This document shows positions 13,487 to 24,235 of a DNA stretch of 64,000 nt, one piece after another. The first letter of the stretch is position 1; the number at the start of each line of letters is the position of its first letter. The notes below the pieces were generated by a model. The model ran no database searches. It saw nothing but the letters and a program-made list of their open reading frames with translations, and was not told the DNA's origin. The DNA is from Synechococcus sp. MIT S9220 (GTDB lineage: Bacteria > Cyanobacteriota > Cyanobacteriia > PCC-6307 > Cyanobiaceae): positions 930,001 through 994,000 of the forward strand of contig NZ_CP047958.1 in the NCBI RefSeq assembly GCF_014304815.1, in the 5' to 3' direction. Position numbers and translations under genes: made by a program.

Positions 13487-15823
13487 TCAGCTGTTGGGCT
13501 TGGCCAGAGGCAAGAGGCACTTGTCTGAATCGCAACCGGCGGGGCCGGCTTCGCTGATCTCACCCATGTCGTAGCGCTGCAGCGCCTCGAAGAAATCAGA
13601 GCTCACACGTCGTTGGATGACCTCGGTTTGCATCCTTTCGTACGTTGCGGCATCGATTGGTTCGAACGGCAGGCGGGGGAATGTGGCGTTGGCGTCGAAA
13701 CGGGCCAGCAAGGCCGCTGAGATGTAGCCCTCTCCACGTTCGATGGTGCCGTGCAGTGCATCGGTGAGAGCGTCGATTTCATGCTCACGGAACTCGATCG
13801 TTGCCGAGGTGTTGTGAGCGGTGTAGTGGGTCTGAACCTGCATGTAGAAATCGAACTGGGCCATGGCCGAGAAGGCGTTGATGTCTACTGCATCCGCGCC
13901 GGGCAGATTCGCCCAACTCACTTCGGTGGGAATTTCCACCAGCCATTCGGTGCAACGGGGATCGAACGGATCATCCAGCAGTCGACCTTGCTCATCTTTG
14001 TCGGACTGAGATGGCACCACGGTGTAGCCATAGTCCATGCAAGCCATGGCCACCGGATCGTTCTTGCCGAAGGTGATGCGGCGGATGAAGCGTTGAGCCT
14101 TGGGGGGGTGCCAGCCAGGGGCAGCACCGGTGAGCAGGCTTTTGGTGCCGGCGGGTTGCACTGTTGTGCATCGGTTGGGACGACGCAGTCCATGACGGTC
14201 GCAGTATTCCCAAACCGCTTCATTCACGGTTGTCTTCCAGCGACTGAGATACTCCGCTTCCTGGCGTTTGAAGTCCTGGCCCTCTTCGGTGTCTGGGCGA
14301 CCGGCTTCCCACCATTTCAGCCAGGGCGTTCCGAAGGCGTGCACAAAGAAATCGAACAGGCCCGTGAAACTCACGCCAACGATCGGATCCCAGGCGCGGC
14401 TTTGGCGATAGCGTTCCACTTCGAATTGATGGTTCAGCAGGCAAGCCACTGACAAGGCACCAGCTCTGAAGGCGTCGCGTTGACCCTCGTCATCGCTGGG
14501 GTCGATCTGGTTGAGATGAACTTCTGCCAGGTTGCAGTGGAAGTCTGCGCCGAGAATCTCCCCACAGGGATTGAGCCCATAGCGTCCGAGTCGATGCTCG
14601 AGTTCGTCATCTGCAATTGGGCCGTGATTCAGATTCAGCCAGCGACCAGCCTCTTCTTTGCCTTGATCGCAATAGATGTCGATGAATTCCCGACGCAGTT
14701 CAGGTGTAGAGAGAAGATCAGCATTGGAGCGAGCAATCGCTTCAGGCGCGAACTGGATCGCTCCCTCACCACTGTGGAACTGGCGGGTCACCGCTTCTAA
14801 CAGCACTTCACGGCTGGGGCGGGTGTGATAAACCCTGGTGTGATTGGCCATGCGCAGGGCATCACGCTCGGGATCAATCCGCCAGTTGCCATCAGCATCC
14901 TGCTGCCAGAGATTGTCTTTAGCGCCGGCCGCGCTGGTGTCGTTGAACGCGAACTGACGCATGCCCGCGCTGCGACGGATGTTGCCGGCCACGATGGTGA
15001 CGGCAGCCTCATCAATCAGCAGGCAGCATTCAACAGAGGTCAGCCTGCGCCCAACGGCTTTGCCCAGAAGACGGGCGACACGTCCGTAGAGATCCTTGAG
15101 TTTGACCGGATTGGCCATGCCCCCGAAGCCCTTGAGGGTTTCGCCAACAGGTCGTACGTCGGAAAGATCAACATCAACTTTGATTGTGCGTCCTGCAAAA
15201 CGCTCATCACTGCTGAGGTTGAGCAGCAATTGATAGCTGTCGACCCAGCCCCGACGGGTGTCGCCAACACGGATCGAGACGGTGTCACCATCGATGGTGT
15301 GGGTGGTGGAGTCTTGGCGCTCGCCGGCTGGAGTGACTCCGATGTCGGTGACCTTGACCACTTCAATCGGATTAGTGACCACCGGCAGGCGGTCGATCAG
15401 GTGCGGTTCGATGATGGCGCCTGTACCGCAGCCCATCATCGCCAGGTCCATCATCAGACCGAAGGCTTCCCAATCCACCAAGTTGGTGGAGGTGCAGTTG
15501 TAAGAACCGGAAAAATTTTCCTGGCGTTCGATCCAGGGTGTGCCGCCGATCCAGAGCCAACGACCAGAAGGCAAAGCTTTTTGATTGGCTTGCATCCGGG
15601 ACAACAGCGACACTTCTTCATCGGTTAGCTGGCCGAGCTTCTGTAAACCGCCGAGATTTCGCGATCCAACTTCACTCCAACTCTCTCTTCCGGAGCTGCT
15701 GCGTCGGCTGTATGTCCGATAGAAAACGGGGTTGGCGGCAGGAGCTGTGGCGGGGAAGTTGCCGTTGCTGGACAGAGTTTCAGTGATGTCTTGGGTGTCA
15801 CTGCGGCTTGGAGACAGGGTCAC
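13487..15823 (-). CDS. nrdJ: adenosylcobalamin-dependent ribonucleoside-triphosphate reductase (class II)
   Basis: A 778-residue monomeric class II enzyme reducing ribonucleoside triphosphates to deoxy forms with a cobalamin-generated thiyl radical. Features: NCTSTN near residues 109-114 (first active-site Cys), DLAMMGCGTGA soon after, NPCGEI near 416 (thiyl-radical Cys and the Asn/Glu pair), VQPAGTKSLL, and a C-terminal redox pair C-x4-C (CDSDKC, residues ~764-769). Length and motifs match the Lactobacillus-type enzyme. Start is GTG at 15823. It makes dNTP supply depend on (pseudo)cobalamin, as is usual for marine Synechococcus. Monocistronic with its own terminator. Confidence 0.95.
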   Translation of the reverse strand: MTLSPSRSDTQDITETLSSNGNFPATAPAANPVFYRTYSRRSSSGRESWSEVGSRNLGGLQKLGQLTDEEVSLLSRMQANQKALPSGRWLWIGGTPWIERQENFSGSYNCTSTNLVDWEAFGLMMDLAMMGCGTGAIIEPHLIDRLPVVTNPIEVVKVTDIGVTPAGERQDSTTHTIDGDTVSIRVGDTRRGWVDSYQLLLNLSSDERFAGRTIKVDVDLSDVRPVGETLKGFGGMANPVKLKDLYGRVARLLGKAVGRRLTSVECCLLIDEAAVTIVAGNIRRSAGMRQFAFNDTSAAGAKDNLWQQDADGNWRIDPERDALRMANHTRVYHTRPSREVLLEAVTRQFHSGEGAIQFAPEAIARSNADLLSTPELRREFIDIYCDQGKEEAGRWLNLNHGPIADDELEHRLGRYGLNPCGEILGADFHCNLAEVHLNQIDPSDDEGQRDAFRAGALSVACLLNHQFEVERYRQSRAWDPIVGVSFTGLFDFFVHAFGTPWLKWWEAGRPDTEEGQDFKRQEAEYLSRWKTTVNEAVWEYCDRHGLRRPNRCTTVQPAGTKSLLTGAAPGWHPPKAQRFIRRITFGKNDPVAMACMDYGYTVVPSQSDKDEQGRLLDDPFDPRCTEWLVEIPTEVSWANLPGADAVDINAFSAMAQFDFYMQVQTHYTAHNTSATIEFREHEIDALTDALHGTIERGEGYISAALLARFDANATFPRLPFEPIDAATYERMQTEVIQRRVSSDFFEALQRYDMGEISEAGPAGCDSDKCLLPLAKPNS

Positions 15824-15960
15824 GTTGTCGGGCGGGTCAGTCCCGGCACACTAACGCCAGCAATGGGGGTGGCAACCGGTTGGTGGCACTATCCGCAGTG
15901 TCGCTGGTCAAGAGGGGGCAGAGACTGCCACCATTTCGATCAGTCATCGTCAGCAGGTAG

Positions 15961-18190
15961 ATGGTTTGTTCTCAGCGCCTGGTGGGGCGACTGTTCACGC
16001 GAGCATTGACCCGACCGTTCACGCGTGCGTTGAGATTTCTGCTGGTTGGTCTGGTGGCATTGGCCTTGAGCATTGCCCCACCTCTGCTGAATGTGAAAGC
16101 CACTGAGGCTTTTCAGCAGCAACCCATGACCTCTAAGGGTTTAATTCCGATTGAAGAGCAGCCGTTTTATCCGCTGCTGCTGAAGTCTTCCGAAACTTGG
16201 AGTGATGTCGTACTTGATCAGGTGGTGGGCGATAGCCCTCGAACCACCTTGCTGAACTTTTATTCCGTGATGGCGGATGTTGGTCTAAGGGCCGATCGTC
16301 TTGGTCAGAGATCTTCCGCCAAGAAACAGTCACGTCAGGAACAGATTGACGACACAAATTTGTTGTTCGCTCTGGCTGTTAAGGCACTGGATTCCAGCTC
16401 AATTCCCAAGAGCGTTCGCGATGACATGGCCGATGAGGCAGCGATTCAGCTCAAGCATGTGCTCGATTATGTGTTCACTCACAGCAGGCAGTTGATTGAA
16501 GTCCCCGATGTGGAGGGGATGAAAGAGCTCAATGACCGACGTTCAACGCCGACAAATTCATGGCGCATTCCTGGAACGGCAGTCACGCTCACCTCGGATC
16601 TTGATGATGATCCGGAGAATGAAAGTTTTTATTTCTCTGCGTCAACCGTGTCATCGATCCGCTCGATGTACGACGAGATCAGAACTATCCCAGAGATTCA
16701 ACAACCTTTCGCCACCCCACGTTTCTACTCAGATTTCATCCACACTCCCGGCTATCTGGTACCACCAGATTGGTATCTAGCTCTTCCAAAGAGCTGGCGT
16801 GGCTTGTTCGAATGGCCAATCGGTGATCAGACGCTTTTTCAGGTTTTTTGCGCAGCACTCTTGATCGGTGTGTACGGGTTCATCTATCTGCGCTTGCTGC
16901 GGATGCTGTTTAACACTTACAAATCTGGCGCGCATCGAGTCGAAAATGATCGCTTGATCTTTCAACTCGATTCTTTGGCCTGGAAGCGGGTTTTGATTGT
17001 TCTGCCCGCGCTGCCTCTCACTTATGCCACTGAACAGCTGATCGATAACTTTCTCAATTTCACGGGATTTCCACTCGTGGTGGCCATCTATTCCTTTTAT
17101 GTGATCTGGTATTTCTCGGCCAGTGTTCTCGTCTTCTTTTTATTCGAAGCGGTTGGTCGAAGCAGCTCTGAGTTCCTCGCACGGGTTCGTGGTGGTGAGT
17201 CTCCGATTCGATTGCGCAGGATCACCAGTCTGGTGATGCCAATCAGTCGCGTCGTCGGCGCATTGGTTTCGGTCGTGCTGATTTATCGGCTGCTGCTCCT
17301 GCTGGGTCTCCCTTCCAGCACCGTGCTGGCCTTTTCAGCCGTACCAGGTCTCGCTATCGGTCTCGGAGCTTCCAAGCTGCTCGGCAATCTGTTTGCTGGT
17401 TTGTCGATCCAAACCGATCGTCCTCTGCGGGTTGGTGAATTCTGCGAAGTCGGAGGCAATCTCGGCTTCGTGACCAAGATCGGTCTGCGTTCAATGGAAC
17501 TGCAAACGCTGGAAAGCCGCGTCACGATCCCCAATTCCGTTGCGGATGAAGCCACGATCGTGAATTATTCAAGACGCGGTTGTCAGCTGGGAGCGTCAGC
17601 CGGTGCAAGGGCTTGAGTTGCGCTTGCCGATTCGTGATCCTCTCTCACCCTTTCAGCTGGATGAGCTGATGCGTCAGGCCAGGCGCATGGTTGCCGCACC
17701 TGAAACGCTGCAGTTGGAGGTGGAACTGCATGAACCTGTGGTGAGTCTCGAATCATTGGAAGACGGCACGAATCAACTGATTGTGTTTGTGATGGTTGAA
17801 CTTCACGGTTGGACAGCATTTTTGAAAGTGCGTGAAACGCTGCTAGTAGCCCTGGAAGAGTTACTGGAACGCGTTTCACTCAGTGAGCTTGTGGTGGGTG
17901 TTGCCTACAGCACAACTCCTCAACAGTTGGAACGCATTCCGGAGCTGATGCGATCAGTGGTGGCAGAAGATTCTCAGCTTGATTTCGAGGCCTGTCGGCT
18001 TGTGCGCATTTCAGCGTTCAGCTACGACCATGAATTGGAGATCCGTTCATGCCACGCCATGCATGACGACTTTGAAAACAGTTTGCACCGCCTCAATCGC
18101 AGGATCCTTGAGGTGCTCTCGCAGCATCGCATCGAGATCCCTTTCCCCACACAGACCTTGGAGCTGCATTCCTCTGAATCAAGTCAATGA
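15961..18190 (+). pseudogene. MscS-family mechanosensitive channel, frameshifted
   Basis: Two overlapping frames make one MscS-like protein of about 740 residues. The first (15961-17616) has a signal or membrane segment (LLVGLVALALSIAPPLL), a long extracytoplasmic N-terminal domain, several membrane helices, and the MscS signature: GLGASKLLGNLFAGLSIQTD, then RVGEFCEVGGNLGFVTKIG, ending at IPNSVADEATIVNYSRR. The second frame (open from ~17563 to 18190) continues with SWERQPVQGLELRLPIRD and the cytoplasmic C-terminal domain. A one-base shift between about 17563 and 17603 separates them, while both halves keep normal composition. This is either a recent inactivating mutation or a sequencing error; no slippery heptamer for programmed shifting is seen. 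The 3' part overlaps the next gene's ATG (ATGA). Confidence 0.8.
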
Positions 18191-18900
18191 TTCTGCGCAT
18201 TCCAGAACCTGAAGTGATGAACGACCCGCTGCAGGTGGATGCCTACGCAGCAGCAGATTTCAGTGGAACGGACCAAGCGATGGTCGAGCGAATTGCCACG
18301 TTGCTTCACTCATCCGGCGCATCGTTCAAGCCTCAAGCACGTTTGCTGGATCTCGGATGCGGACCAGGAAATATCACGGCTCGTCTGGCCCAGAGATGGC
18401 CGAAGTGTTCAGTGCTCGGACTCGATGCGGCTGACCGGATGATTGCTGTGGCGGATGATCGCCGTCGTGTAGCCGGTTTGTCGCGCGAGCGCCTTCGCTA
18501 TGAGCAGGCTCTGCTGCCGATTCACCAGGCGGATCAACCAGCGGATCTGATTGTCAGCAATAGCTTGCTGCATCACCTCCACGACCCTCATCAGCTTTGG
18601 TCGTCATTGATCCCACTGGCAGCGCCTCACTGCCTGGTGCTGCATCGCGACCTTCGCCGCCCAGACAGCGAGGCAAGCATTGATCGACTTTGTCAGTGCC
18701 ATGTCGCTGACGCTCCGTTGGTGCTGCAACGGGATTACAGGGCATCGCTGCATGCGTCCTTCTCGTTGGAGGAGGTCAAAGCGCAGTTGCTGCTTGCTGG
18801 TCTGCAGCATCTGCAGGTGGTTGCCGTTGAAGATCGCTACCTGGAGGTGAGTGGCTGGATCACGGGCTGTCAGGCTGGATCTGGTCAACGCACACCATGA
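18187..18900 (+). CDS. class I SAM-dependent methyltransferase
   Basis: A 237-residue methyltransferase with motif [17 protein letters not shown] (G-C-G-P-G), motif [13 protein letters not shown], an acidic loop, and motif [17 protein letters not shown]. The DLGCGPGN pattern groups it with small-molecule methyltransferases. It overlaps the mscS-like gene by ATGA and prfC by ATGA, so it sits in the middle of a coupled three-gene run. Substrate unknown. Confidence 0.8.
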   Translation: MILRIPEPEVMNDPLQVDAYAAADFSGTDQAMVERIATLLHSSGASFKPQARLLDLGCGPGNITARLAQRWPKCSVLGLDAADRMIAVADDRRRVAGLSRERLRYEQALLPIHQADQPADLIVSNSLLHHLHDPHQLWSSLIPLAAPHCLVLHRDLRRPDSEASIDRLCQCHVADAPLVLQRDYRASLHASFSLEEVKAQLLLAGLQHLQVVAVEDRYLEVSGWITGCQAGSGQRTP

Positions 18901-20534
18901 GCACCGATTCAGCACTTCAGGACGGACGTGAGCTGCTGGATGCGGTGGCGCGACGGCGCAATTTTGCGATTATTTCTCACCCTGATGCGGGTAAAACCAC
19001 GCTGACTGAGAAATTGCTGCTGTACGGAGGAGCGATTCAGCAGGCTGGTGCGGTGAAAGCCCGTGGTGAGCAGCGCAAGGTCACGTCCGATTGGATGGAG
19101 CTTGAGAAGCAACGGGGTATTTCGATCACCTCCACTGTTCTTCAGTTCGATTACACGGGTAACACCATCAATCTGCTGGATACGCCCGGCCACCAGGATT
19201 TCTCGGAAGACACCTACCGGACCTTGGCAGCAGCGGATAACGCCGTGATGCTTGAAGATGCGGCCAAGGGGCTTGAGCCGCAGACCCGCAAGCTGTTTGA
19301 GGTTTGCCGCATGCGGGAAATTCCTATCTTCACGTTCATCAACAAGATGGACCGACCGGGTCGGGAACCTCTGGCACTCCTCGATGAAATTGAATCAGAG
19401 CTGGAACTCACCCCTTGGGCCGTGAACTGGCCGATCGGCAGTGGCGAGCAGTTCCGTGGAGTGATTGATCGTCGTTCCCACGAAGTGATTCTGTTCAGTC
19501 GTGCTGAACGTGGGCGCCAATCGGAAGAACGTCATCTCTCTTTGGATGACCCTGATCTCAAAGACCTTGTGGAACCCGAGCTGCTGGAGCAGGCGGTTGA
19601 GGAGATGGAGCTGCTCGAAGCGGCAGGGGCTGAACTTGATCTCGAGCTGGTGCATGCCGGCGAGCTGACGCCGGTGTTTTTTGGTTCGGCGATGACCAAT
19701 TTCGGAGTGCGTCCCTTCCTGAATGCGTTTCTGGAGATGGCTCAGAAGCCTGTGGCGCGTCAGGGGCAAGACGGTCCAGTCGATCCGTTGCGGCCTGACT
19801 TCAGTGGTTTCGTGTTCAAACTGCAGGCCAACATGGATCCTCGTCACAGAGACCGGGTCGCTTTTGTCCGTGTCTGCAGCGGGCGTTTTGAAAAAGACAT
19901 GACAGTCCGTCATGCCCGCACGGGCAAGGCCATTCGCTTGTCACGCCCACAGAAACTGTTTGGACAAGATCGTGCGGTTGTGGAGGATGCGTTCCCAGGT
20001 GACGTGATTGGACTGAACAATCCCGGGATGTTCTCAATCGGCGACACGCTCTACACCGGAACCAAGGTGGAGTACGAGGGAATTCCCTGCTTCAGTCCAG
20101 AGATCTTCAGCTGGCTGCGTAATCCCAACCCCTCAGCATTCAAGAATTTCCGTAAGGGGGTCAATGAATTGCGTGAAGAGGGAGCTGTGCAGATCCTCTA
20201 TGACAATGACGAAAGTAAAAGGGATCCAATCCTTGCTGCCGTCGGTCAGCTGCAACTTGAGGTTGTGCAACATCGTCTTCAGAACGAATACGGTGTCGAA
20301 ACTCGCTTGGAGCCGCTGGGCTATCAAGTGGCTCGTTGGGTCACTGGTGGCTGGTCGTCGCTGGAGAAAGTCGGTCGGATTTTTAATTGCAAAACCGTGA
20401 GGGATGCATGGAATCGCCCGGTTCTGTTATTCAAAAACGACTGGAATCTCAATCAGCTTCATGAAGAGCATCCCGATCTTGAGCTCAATGCTGTGGCTCC
20501 TGTCGTGAGTGGAGTTGAGCCGATCAGTCTCTGA
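18897..20534 (+). CDS. prfC: peptide chain release factor 3
   Basis: A 545-residue translational GTPase that removes RF1/RF2 from ribosomes after termination. GTP-binding motifs: G1 SHPDAGKT at residues 27-34, G2 region with the effector T in [10 protein letters not shown]3 DTPGHQDF at 95-102, G4 NKMD at 149-152. The following beta-barrel domains ([20 protein letters not shown], then [10 protein letters not shown]) distinguish RF3 from EF-G and the BipA/TypA or LepA factors. The ATG overlaps the methyltransferase stop. Confidence 0.95.
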   Translation: MSTDSALQDGRELLDAVARRRNFAIISHPDAGKTTLTEKLLLYGGAIQQAGAVKARGEQRKVTSDWMELEKQRGISITSTVLQFDYTGNTINLLDTPGHQDFSEDTYRTLAAADNAVMLEDAAKGLEPQTRKLFEVCRMREIPIFTFINKMDRPGREPLALLDEIESELELTPWAVNWPIGSGEQFRGVIDRRSHEVILFSRAERGRQSEERHLSLDDPDLKDLVEPELLEQAVEEMELLEAAGAELDLELVHAGELTPVFFGSAMTNFGVRPFLNAFLEMAQKPVARQGQDGPVDPLRPDFSGFVFKLQANMDPRHRDRVAFVRVCSGRFEKDMTVRHARTGKAIRLSRPQKLFGQDRAVVEDAFPGDVIGLNNPGMFSIGDTLYTGTKVEYEGIPCFSPEIFSWLRNPNPSAFKNFRKGVNELREEGAVQILYDNDESKRDPILAAVGQLQLEVVQHRLQNEYGVETRLEPLGYQVARWVTGGWSSLEKVGRIFNCKTVRDAWNRPVLLFKNDWNLNQLHEEHPDLELNAVAPVVSGVEPISL

Positions 20535-21119
20535 TCACAGAACGCGCTGATTGATCAGCTGAGGAAAAGCCCTCTCAAGCAGGAAGAGCTTTCTGTTGGT
20601 TTTCACATCTGCAAAGCTGTTCAGCCGATCGCTCGTCGCCTGCTTCATTCGTTGAGCTAACAGGACTCAAGCGAATGGCTGTGCGACCGAGCTTGATTTC
20701 ACCAGTCAGCATCAATAAACCTTGTCGATGTTTATTGATCCATGACATGCATTGGCTCGTCAACGATTTAATCCCGATTTCATCTATGCGAGTCTGAGTT
20801 GGAGGCCTGTTGCTTTGGAATGCACCTTTGAAGTCAATGGTTTTTCTGGAGGATGAAAATTGCAAAGATCCTATTTAAAAAACTCTTGATCAATATTGAA
20901 GAACTGCCTTGATCAATGTGTAGGTCCTGGTCGCCGGCTCCTCCAACCCTGTTCTCTGCAAAATCTGCGCTGGTCTGCACGAAGCTGCTCGCAAGCTAGT
21001 TCAGAGTTGTCTTCAGATCTGATTGGAGCCGTTGTTGGCTTCAATCCCAATCCTTGTTGAAATGTTGAGATTCACTCACGACCGCTTTTCAGTCACGGGC
21101 AAGCAAATTCATCGCCAGA
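20535..21119. other. long gap without a supported gene
   Basis: 585 bases. A 96-codon minus-strand frame (20575-20865) has mixed composition and no recognisable motif, so it is not called. No tRNA fold or strong terminator was found. It may hold a degraded gene or an unrecognised RNA. Confidence 0.4.
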
Positions 21120-21365
21120 ATGTTGCCTCTGAAGCGGTCTGCTGTGGACACCCTCTGGCTGCTCCGTCCTTGTGATGACGGCGGTACTGATTACGTCTGT
21201 TTTCGTGATCATCGCGATCACGTTGAGGTACTGGAGGGATATCACCAGCCTCCCCAAATGCCCCTGATCAAGCACCGTCAGGTCTTGCTCAATGCCGATG
21301 TGCCCCGTTTTCGGCACCGTTTCGAGCGCCAGCAAGGATTTCGCCACGGTCCACCTCTGTTCTGA
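21120..21365 (+). CDS. small hypothetical protein
   Basis: An 81-residue soluble protein starting MLPLKRSAVDTLWLLRPCDD. It has a beta-rich start (TDYVCFRDHRDHVEVLEGYH) and a basic end (RFRHRFERQQGFRHGPPLF). A minus-strand frame over the same DNA is equally long, but the plus-strand product has more natural charge patterning and lies in line with the next gene. Moderate confidence only. Confidence 0.4.
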   Translation: MLPLKRSAVDTLWLLRPCDDGGTDYVCFRDHRDHVEVLEGYHQPPQMPLIKHRQVLLNADVPRFRHRFERQQGFRHGPPLF

Positions 21366-21440
21366 GTCGCTTCCGAATGCAAGGTTTGTGCTCGCTTGAG
21401 CGAGTCTCTCGATAATCTCTAGAGAGATTTCTGTATATCA

Positions 21441-22130
21441 ATGGCTGCAGGGCTGGATCCAGGCTCGGATTCGGATCCAAAAGATCCCTATTCCATGCTC
21501 GGCGTCACTCCTGGCGCCGGATTTGACGACGTTCAAAAAGCAAGAGATCGGGTCGTCGCCTCTTGTGGTGATGATGCAGTTGCCCGCGCTCGTGTTGAGG
21601 CTGCTTATGACGCAGTCCTGATGGAGCGTCTACGAGATCGACAGTCTGGCCGTCTCAGTTCGGCCGCCGCCTCTGCTTCACAGGTGGAACGCCAACAGGT
21701 GTCTGCAGGAGTGCCCAGTAGTGGCAATGGTCCTGCCGCTTTGCTCACCCGTTTACGCGGCATGTCATTGCCGGCGCCGTCACTGAGTGGTGCCGGTTTT
21801 ATGCCCGATCTGCAATTGGTGCAAGGTCAGGGTCTTGTGGTTCGCTCCATCGCAGGAGCTTTGGCCTTACTGCTTTTGCTGCTGGCTCCCCAAACGGTCG
21901 ACCTGCTTCTGCCCCTGTCAACCATTGCGGTGTTCATCAGTCAGGTCAAGCGAGGCCGTCGGCCCTTGGGCTCCCTTGGCTGGACCCTCCTGCTTCTGGT
22001 TGTTGGCCTGGCTCTGGGTGCATTGCTCAGTGCTGTCACTGTTCAGGCGGGTCTGCCACTGGGTGTGGAGCAATGGCAGGCACTGCCCACCCTGCTGTTG
22101 TTGCTTGCCGGAGCTCTGTTATTCGCCTGA
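21441..22130 (+). CDS. CPP1-like (J-domain-related) membrane protein
   Basis: A 229-residue protein. Residues ~13-60 form a J-like domain starting [20 protein letters not shown] and [18 protein letters not shown], without the HPD tripeptide. After a low-complexity linker, about four membrane helices follow ([19 protein letters not shown] onward). This is the layout of the CPP1-like family, whose plant member stabilises protochlorophyllide oxidoreductase and assists chloroplast import; a thylakoid chaperone role is inferred. It overlaps the convergent hslO gene by 12 bases. Confidence 0.75.
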   Translation: MAAGLDPGSDSDPKDPYSMLGVTPGAGFDDVQKARDRVVASCGDDAVARARVEAAYDAVLMERLRDRQSGRLSSAAASASQVERQQVSAGVPSSGNGPAALLTRLRGMSLPAPSLSGAGFMPDLQLVQGQGLVVRSIAGALALLLLLLAPQTVDLLLPLSTIAVFISQVKRGRRPLGSLGWTLLLLVVGLALGALLSAVTVQAGLPLGVEQWQALPTLLLLLAGALLFA

Positions 22131-23039
22131 TTCGATCATTCCCTCAATCAGGCTTTGTAGCTCTGATTCATTGAATCGATAAACCTCGCTGCAGAAATGA
22201 CAGGTGAGCTCTGCGCCCTTGTCGTCTTCCAGCATGGACTGCAATTCTTCTCTGCCTAGCAACATGAGTGCGCCCAAGCTTCTTCGACGGCTGCAGGGAC
22301 AATGGAACTGCACCGGCTGCGTCGGTTCGCTGCTTGGGATGGGCTGAGGATCAAGATCTGGGAAAACCTCCCGAAGCAACTGTTCCGGATGGTCACCGCA
22401 GCGGTGCAGCTTCTGGCTGAAATGCTCAATCTCGCGGCACCTCTCCTCGAGCAGAGCAACCAGAGCTGGCTCTTCTGCGGCCTTCGGCAGTACCTGAACC
22501 AGCAAGCCTCCGCTGCTCTGCAATCCTTCGCTGTTGATCGTTTCGCCCACGAACACCGCAGAGGGTGTCTGTTCGGAGTGGAGCAGATAGGAAGCGACAT
22601 CCTCCCCGATGCCTCCGCTCACCAGCTCAACTGTGCTGCTGAAGGGTTCGCCTTTGCCGTCGTCCCTCACCACATGCAGATACCCCGTTCCTGCTGCTGA
22701 GGTGAAGTCGAAACTGGCTTGTCCTGCTGAATCGCTGATCGGGTCCAGTTCAAGCGAAGGGTTGCCGACAAAACCACGCACGCTTCCGTCACGGCCGGCA
22801 TCCACTGTCAGGCCCTTGAGAGGGCCATCTGATCCCAGTCGCAGGTTGACGCGACCATGCCGAACCTTCATGGAGCTGGCCAGCAGTAGACCCGCACCCA
22901 TGGCTCTGCCGAGCATCACGGTGGTGAGGTACGAGAGTCCGTGACGTGATTGGGCGGTACGAGTGGTTTCGCCGGTGGTCACCGCCACAAGCCTGATTCC
23001 CCCACCTGCTGCGGTGGCACGGACCAGCCGATCAGCCAT
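22119..23039 (-). CDS. hslO: Hsp33 redox-regulated chaperone
   Basis: A 306-residue cytosolic holdase activated by oxidation. The C-terminal zinc site is present as C247-x-C249 (FHCPCSRRR) and C280-x2-C283 (ELTCHFC); oxidation of these four Cys releases zinc and unmasks chaperone activity. The N-terminal core has [19 protein letters not shown] and the family's [16 protein letters not shown]. Full length for the family. Its start lies 21 bases downstream of the stop of the ABC ATPase gene, with which it may be co-transcribed. Confidence 0.95.
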   Translation of the reverse strand: MADRLVRATAAGGGIRLVAVTTGETTRTAQSRHGLSYLTTVMLGRAMGAGLLLASSMKVRHGRVNLRLGSDGPLKGLTVDAGRDGSVRGFVGNPSLELDPISDSAGQASFDFTSAAGTGYLHVVRDDGKGEPFSSTVELVSGGIGEDVASYLLHSEQTPSAVFVGETINSEGLQSSGGLLVQVLPKAAEEPALVALLEERCREIEHFSQKLHRCGDHPEQLLREVFPDLDPQPIPSSEPTQPVQFHCPCSRRRSLGALMLLGREELQSMLEDDKGAELTCHFCSEVYRFNESELQSLIEGMIESGE

Positions 23040-23060
23040 GGCTCTACAACAACCCAGGCG

Positions 23061-23693
23061 TCATGGTGACAGAGCATGCAGTCGGCCATTGCGCAGGCGC
23101 AGGTGCTCACAGCTCCAGCCCTGGAATAGTTCCGGCTCGTGGGTCACCACGATCAGCAAACGCTCCTGGCTCAGCCGGTCAAGCAGTTCGAGCACTTCGG
23201 AACGCACTGACCAGTCGAGTCCTGCTGTGGGCTCATCGAGCAGCAGCACATCCGGCTTGCGTAGCAGCTGCACCGCCAGAGCAAGACGCCGCTGCTGTCC
23301 GCCGCTGAGTCGCTCCGGAGCCTGACGCCCATCCACGCTGCTGAGTCCGACCTTTCGCAGCGCCGCAATCATCTCTTCGCTGCTTAGCCGCCTGTGGCCC
23401 AGCTTCAGTTCCTGGTTGACGCTCAAGCCCAGAAAGTGTCGCTCCGGAAATTGAAACACCACTCCGCAAAGCCAGCGTCGTTGGCGCTGATTGAGTGGCT
23501 GCCCCTTCCAGCTGATGCTGCCGGTGTCAGCACCGGCCATCCCACTGATCACCTCCAGCAGGCTGGTTTTTCCACTGCCGCTGTCGCCGGATATCAGCAG
23601 TGGGCGCCCAGGATCGGCCTTCAGCTGGATGCTGTTCAAGACCAAGTGTTCTGCCGTTGCAGGTTTGTAGTTGATATTTGTGAGTTCCAGCAT
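23061..23693 (-). CDS. ABC transporter ATP-binding protein
   Basis: A 210-residue ATPase with Walker A GDSGSGKTS (residues ~36-44), Q-loop VVFQFPERHFLG, signature LSGGQQRR, Walker B VLLLDEPTAGLD and the switch His in VVTHEPE. The FPERHFL loop is typical of ECF-type (cobalt or vitamin) and related energising ATPases. No membrane component is adjacent, so the partner and substrate are unknown. It lies just upstream of hslO on the same strand. Confidence 0.85.
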   Translation of the reverse strand: MLELTNINYKPATAEHLVLNSIQLKADPGRPLLISGDSGSGKTSLLEVISGMAGADTGSISWKGQPLNQRQRRWLCGVVFQFPERHFLGLSVNQELKLGHRRLSSEEMIAALRKVGLSSVDGRQAPERLSGGQQRRLALAVQLLRKPDVLLLDEPTAGLDWSVRSEVLELLDRLSQERLLIVVTHEPELFQGWSCEHLRLRNGRLHALSP

Positions 23694-23785
23694 TCCGATC
23701 GAATGCCCCGGTCTGGGCTGCCTTGGCTCCCCAGCATGGTCGATGGCTCCGTCGCCGGCGATGATGACGGGGTCAGCGGTGGGTC

Positions 23786-24235
23786 ATGCGCGTTCGCTTC
23801 CGAGAGGTTGATCCCTTCAATTGCTGGGTCTGGTTGCGATTCAGCGAGATTCCCAGTCAGGGAGAACGGAATTATGTGGATGGCATCTTTGACAGTTGGT
23901 ATGTGCTGGGACGTCTTGGCGGGTTCAATGCCGAGAGCCTTCAGGTTCACGAAGAAGGCGATGAGCTCAGCTGGATGAGCTACGAAACCGAGGAGGCAAC
24001 GGGGGTGATGCCGGCTCTGATGCACAACATGGGCCAGATGGAGTACCAGCAGGACTGGGCCCGTTGCTGGATTGATCTGGGCACCAGTGATGGGATTGCC
24101 CTCGATGTTCTGATCAATGCCCTGCGTCAACTTGATTCTGATGTGGTGCAGCTCGAGGAACTGTTGATCGGTGGCGTGAATGACGACTGGCCGGTGGAAG
24201 ACCATCCCGACAGTGTGTTCCCCGGCATGGGTTGA
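23786..24235 (+). CDS. DUF3531 family protein
   Basis: A 149-residue protein with the conserved DUF3531 body: MRVRFREVDPFNCWVWLRF, then YVDGIFDSWYVLGRLGGFNA, then YQQDWARCWIDLGTSD and DVLINALRQLD. The family is restricted to cyanobacteria and plastids and has no known activity. The next gene, rsmE, starts by overlapping its stop codon. Confidence 0.8.
   Translation: MRVRFREVDPFNCWVWLRFSEIPSQGERNYVDGIFDSWYVLGRLGGFNAESLQVHEEGDELSWMSYETEEATGVMPALMHNMGQMEYQQDWARCWIDLGTSDGIALDVLINALRQLDSDVVQLEELLIGGVNDDWPVEDHPDSVFPGMG

Noticed and set aside
14825-15628. 267-codon plus-strand frame inside nrdJ
   Set aside because: Antisense to conserved nrdJ motifs; shadow frame.
20575-20865. 96-codon minus-strand frame in the gap after prfC
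   Set aside because: No motif, mixed composition, no ribosome-binding site, and poor codon regularity; kept only as part of the gap note.
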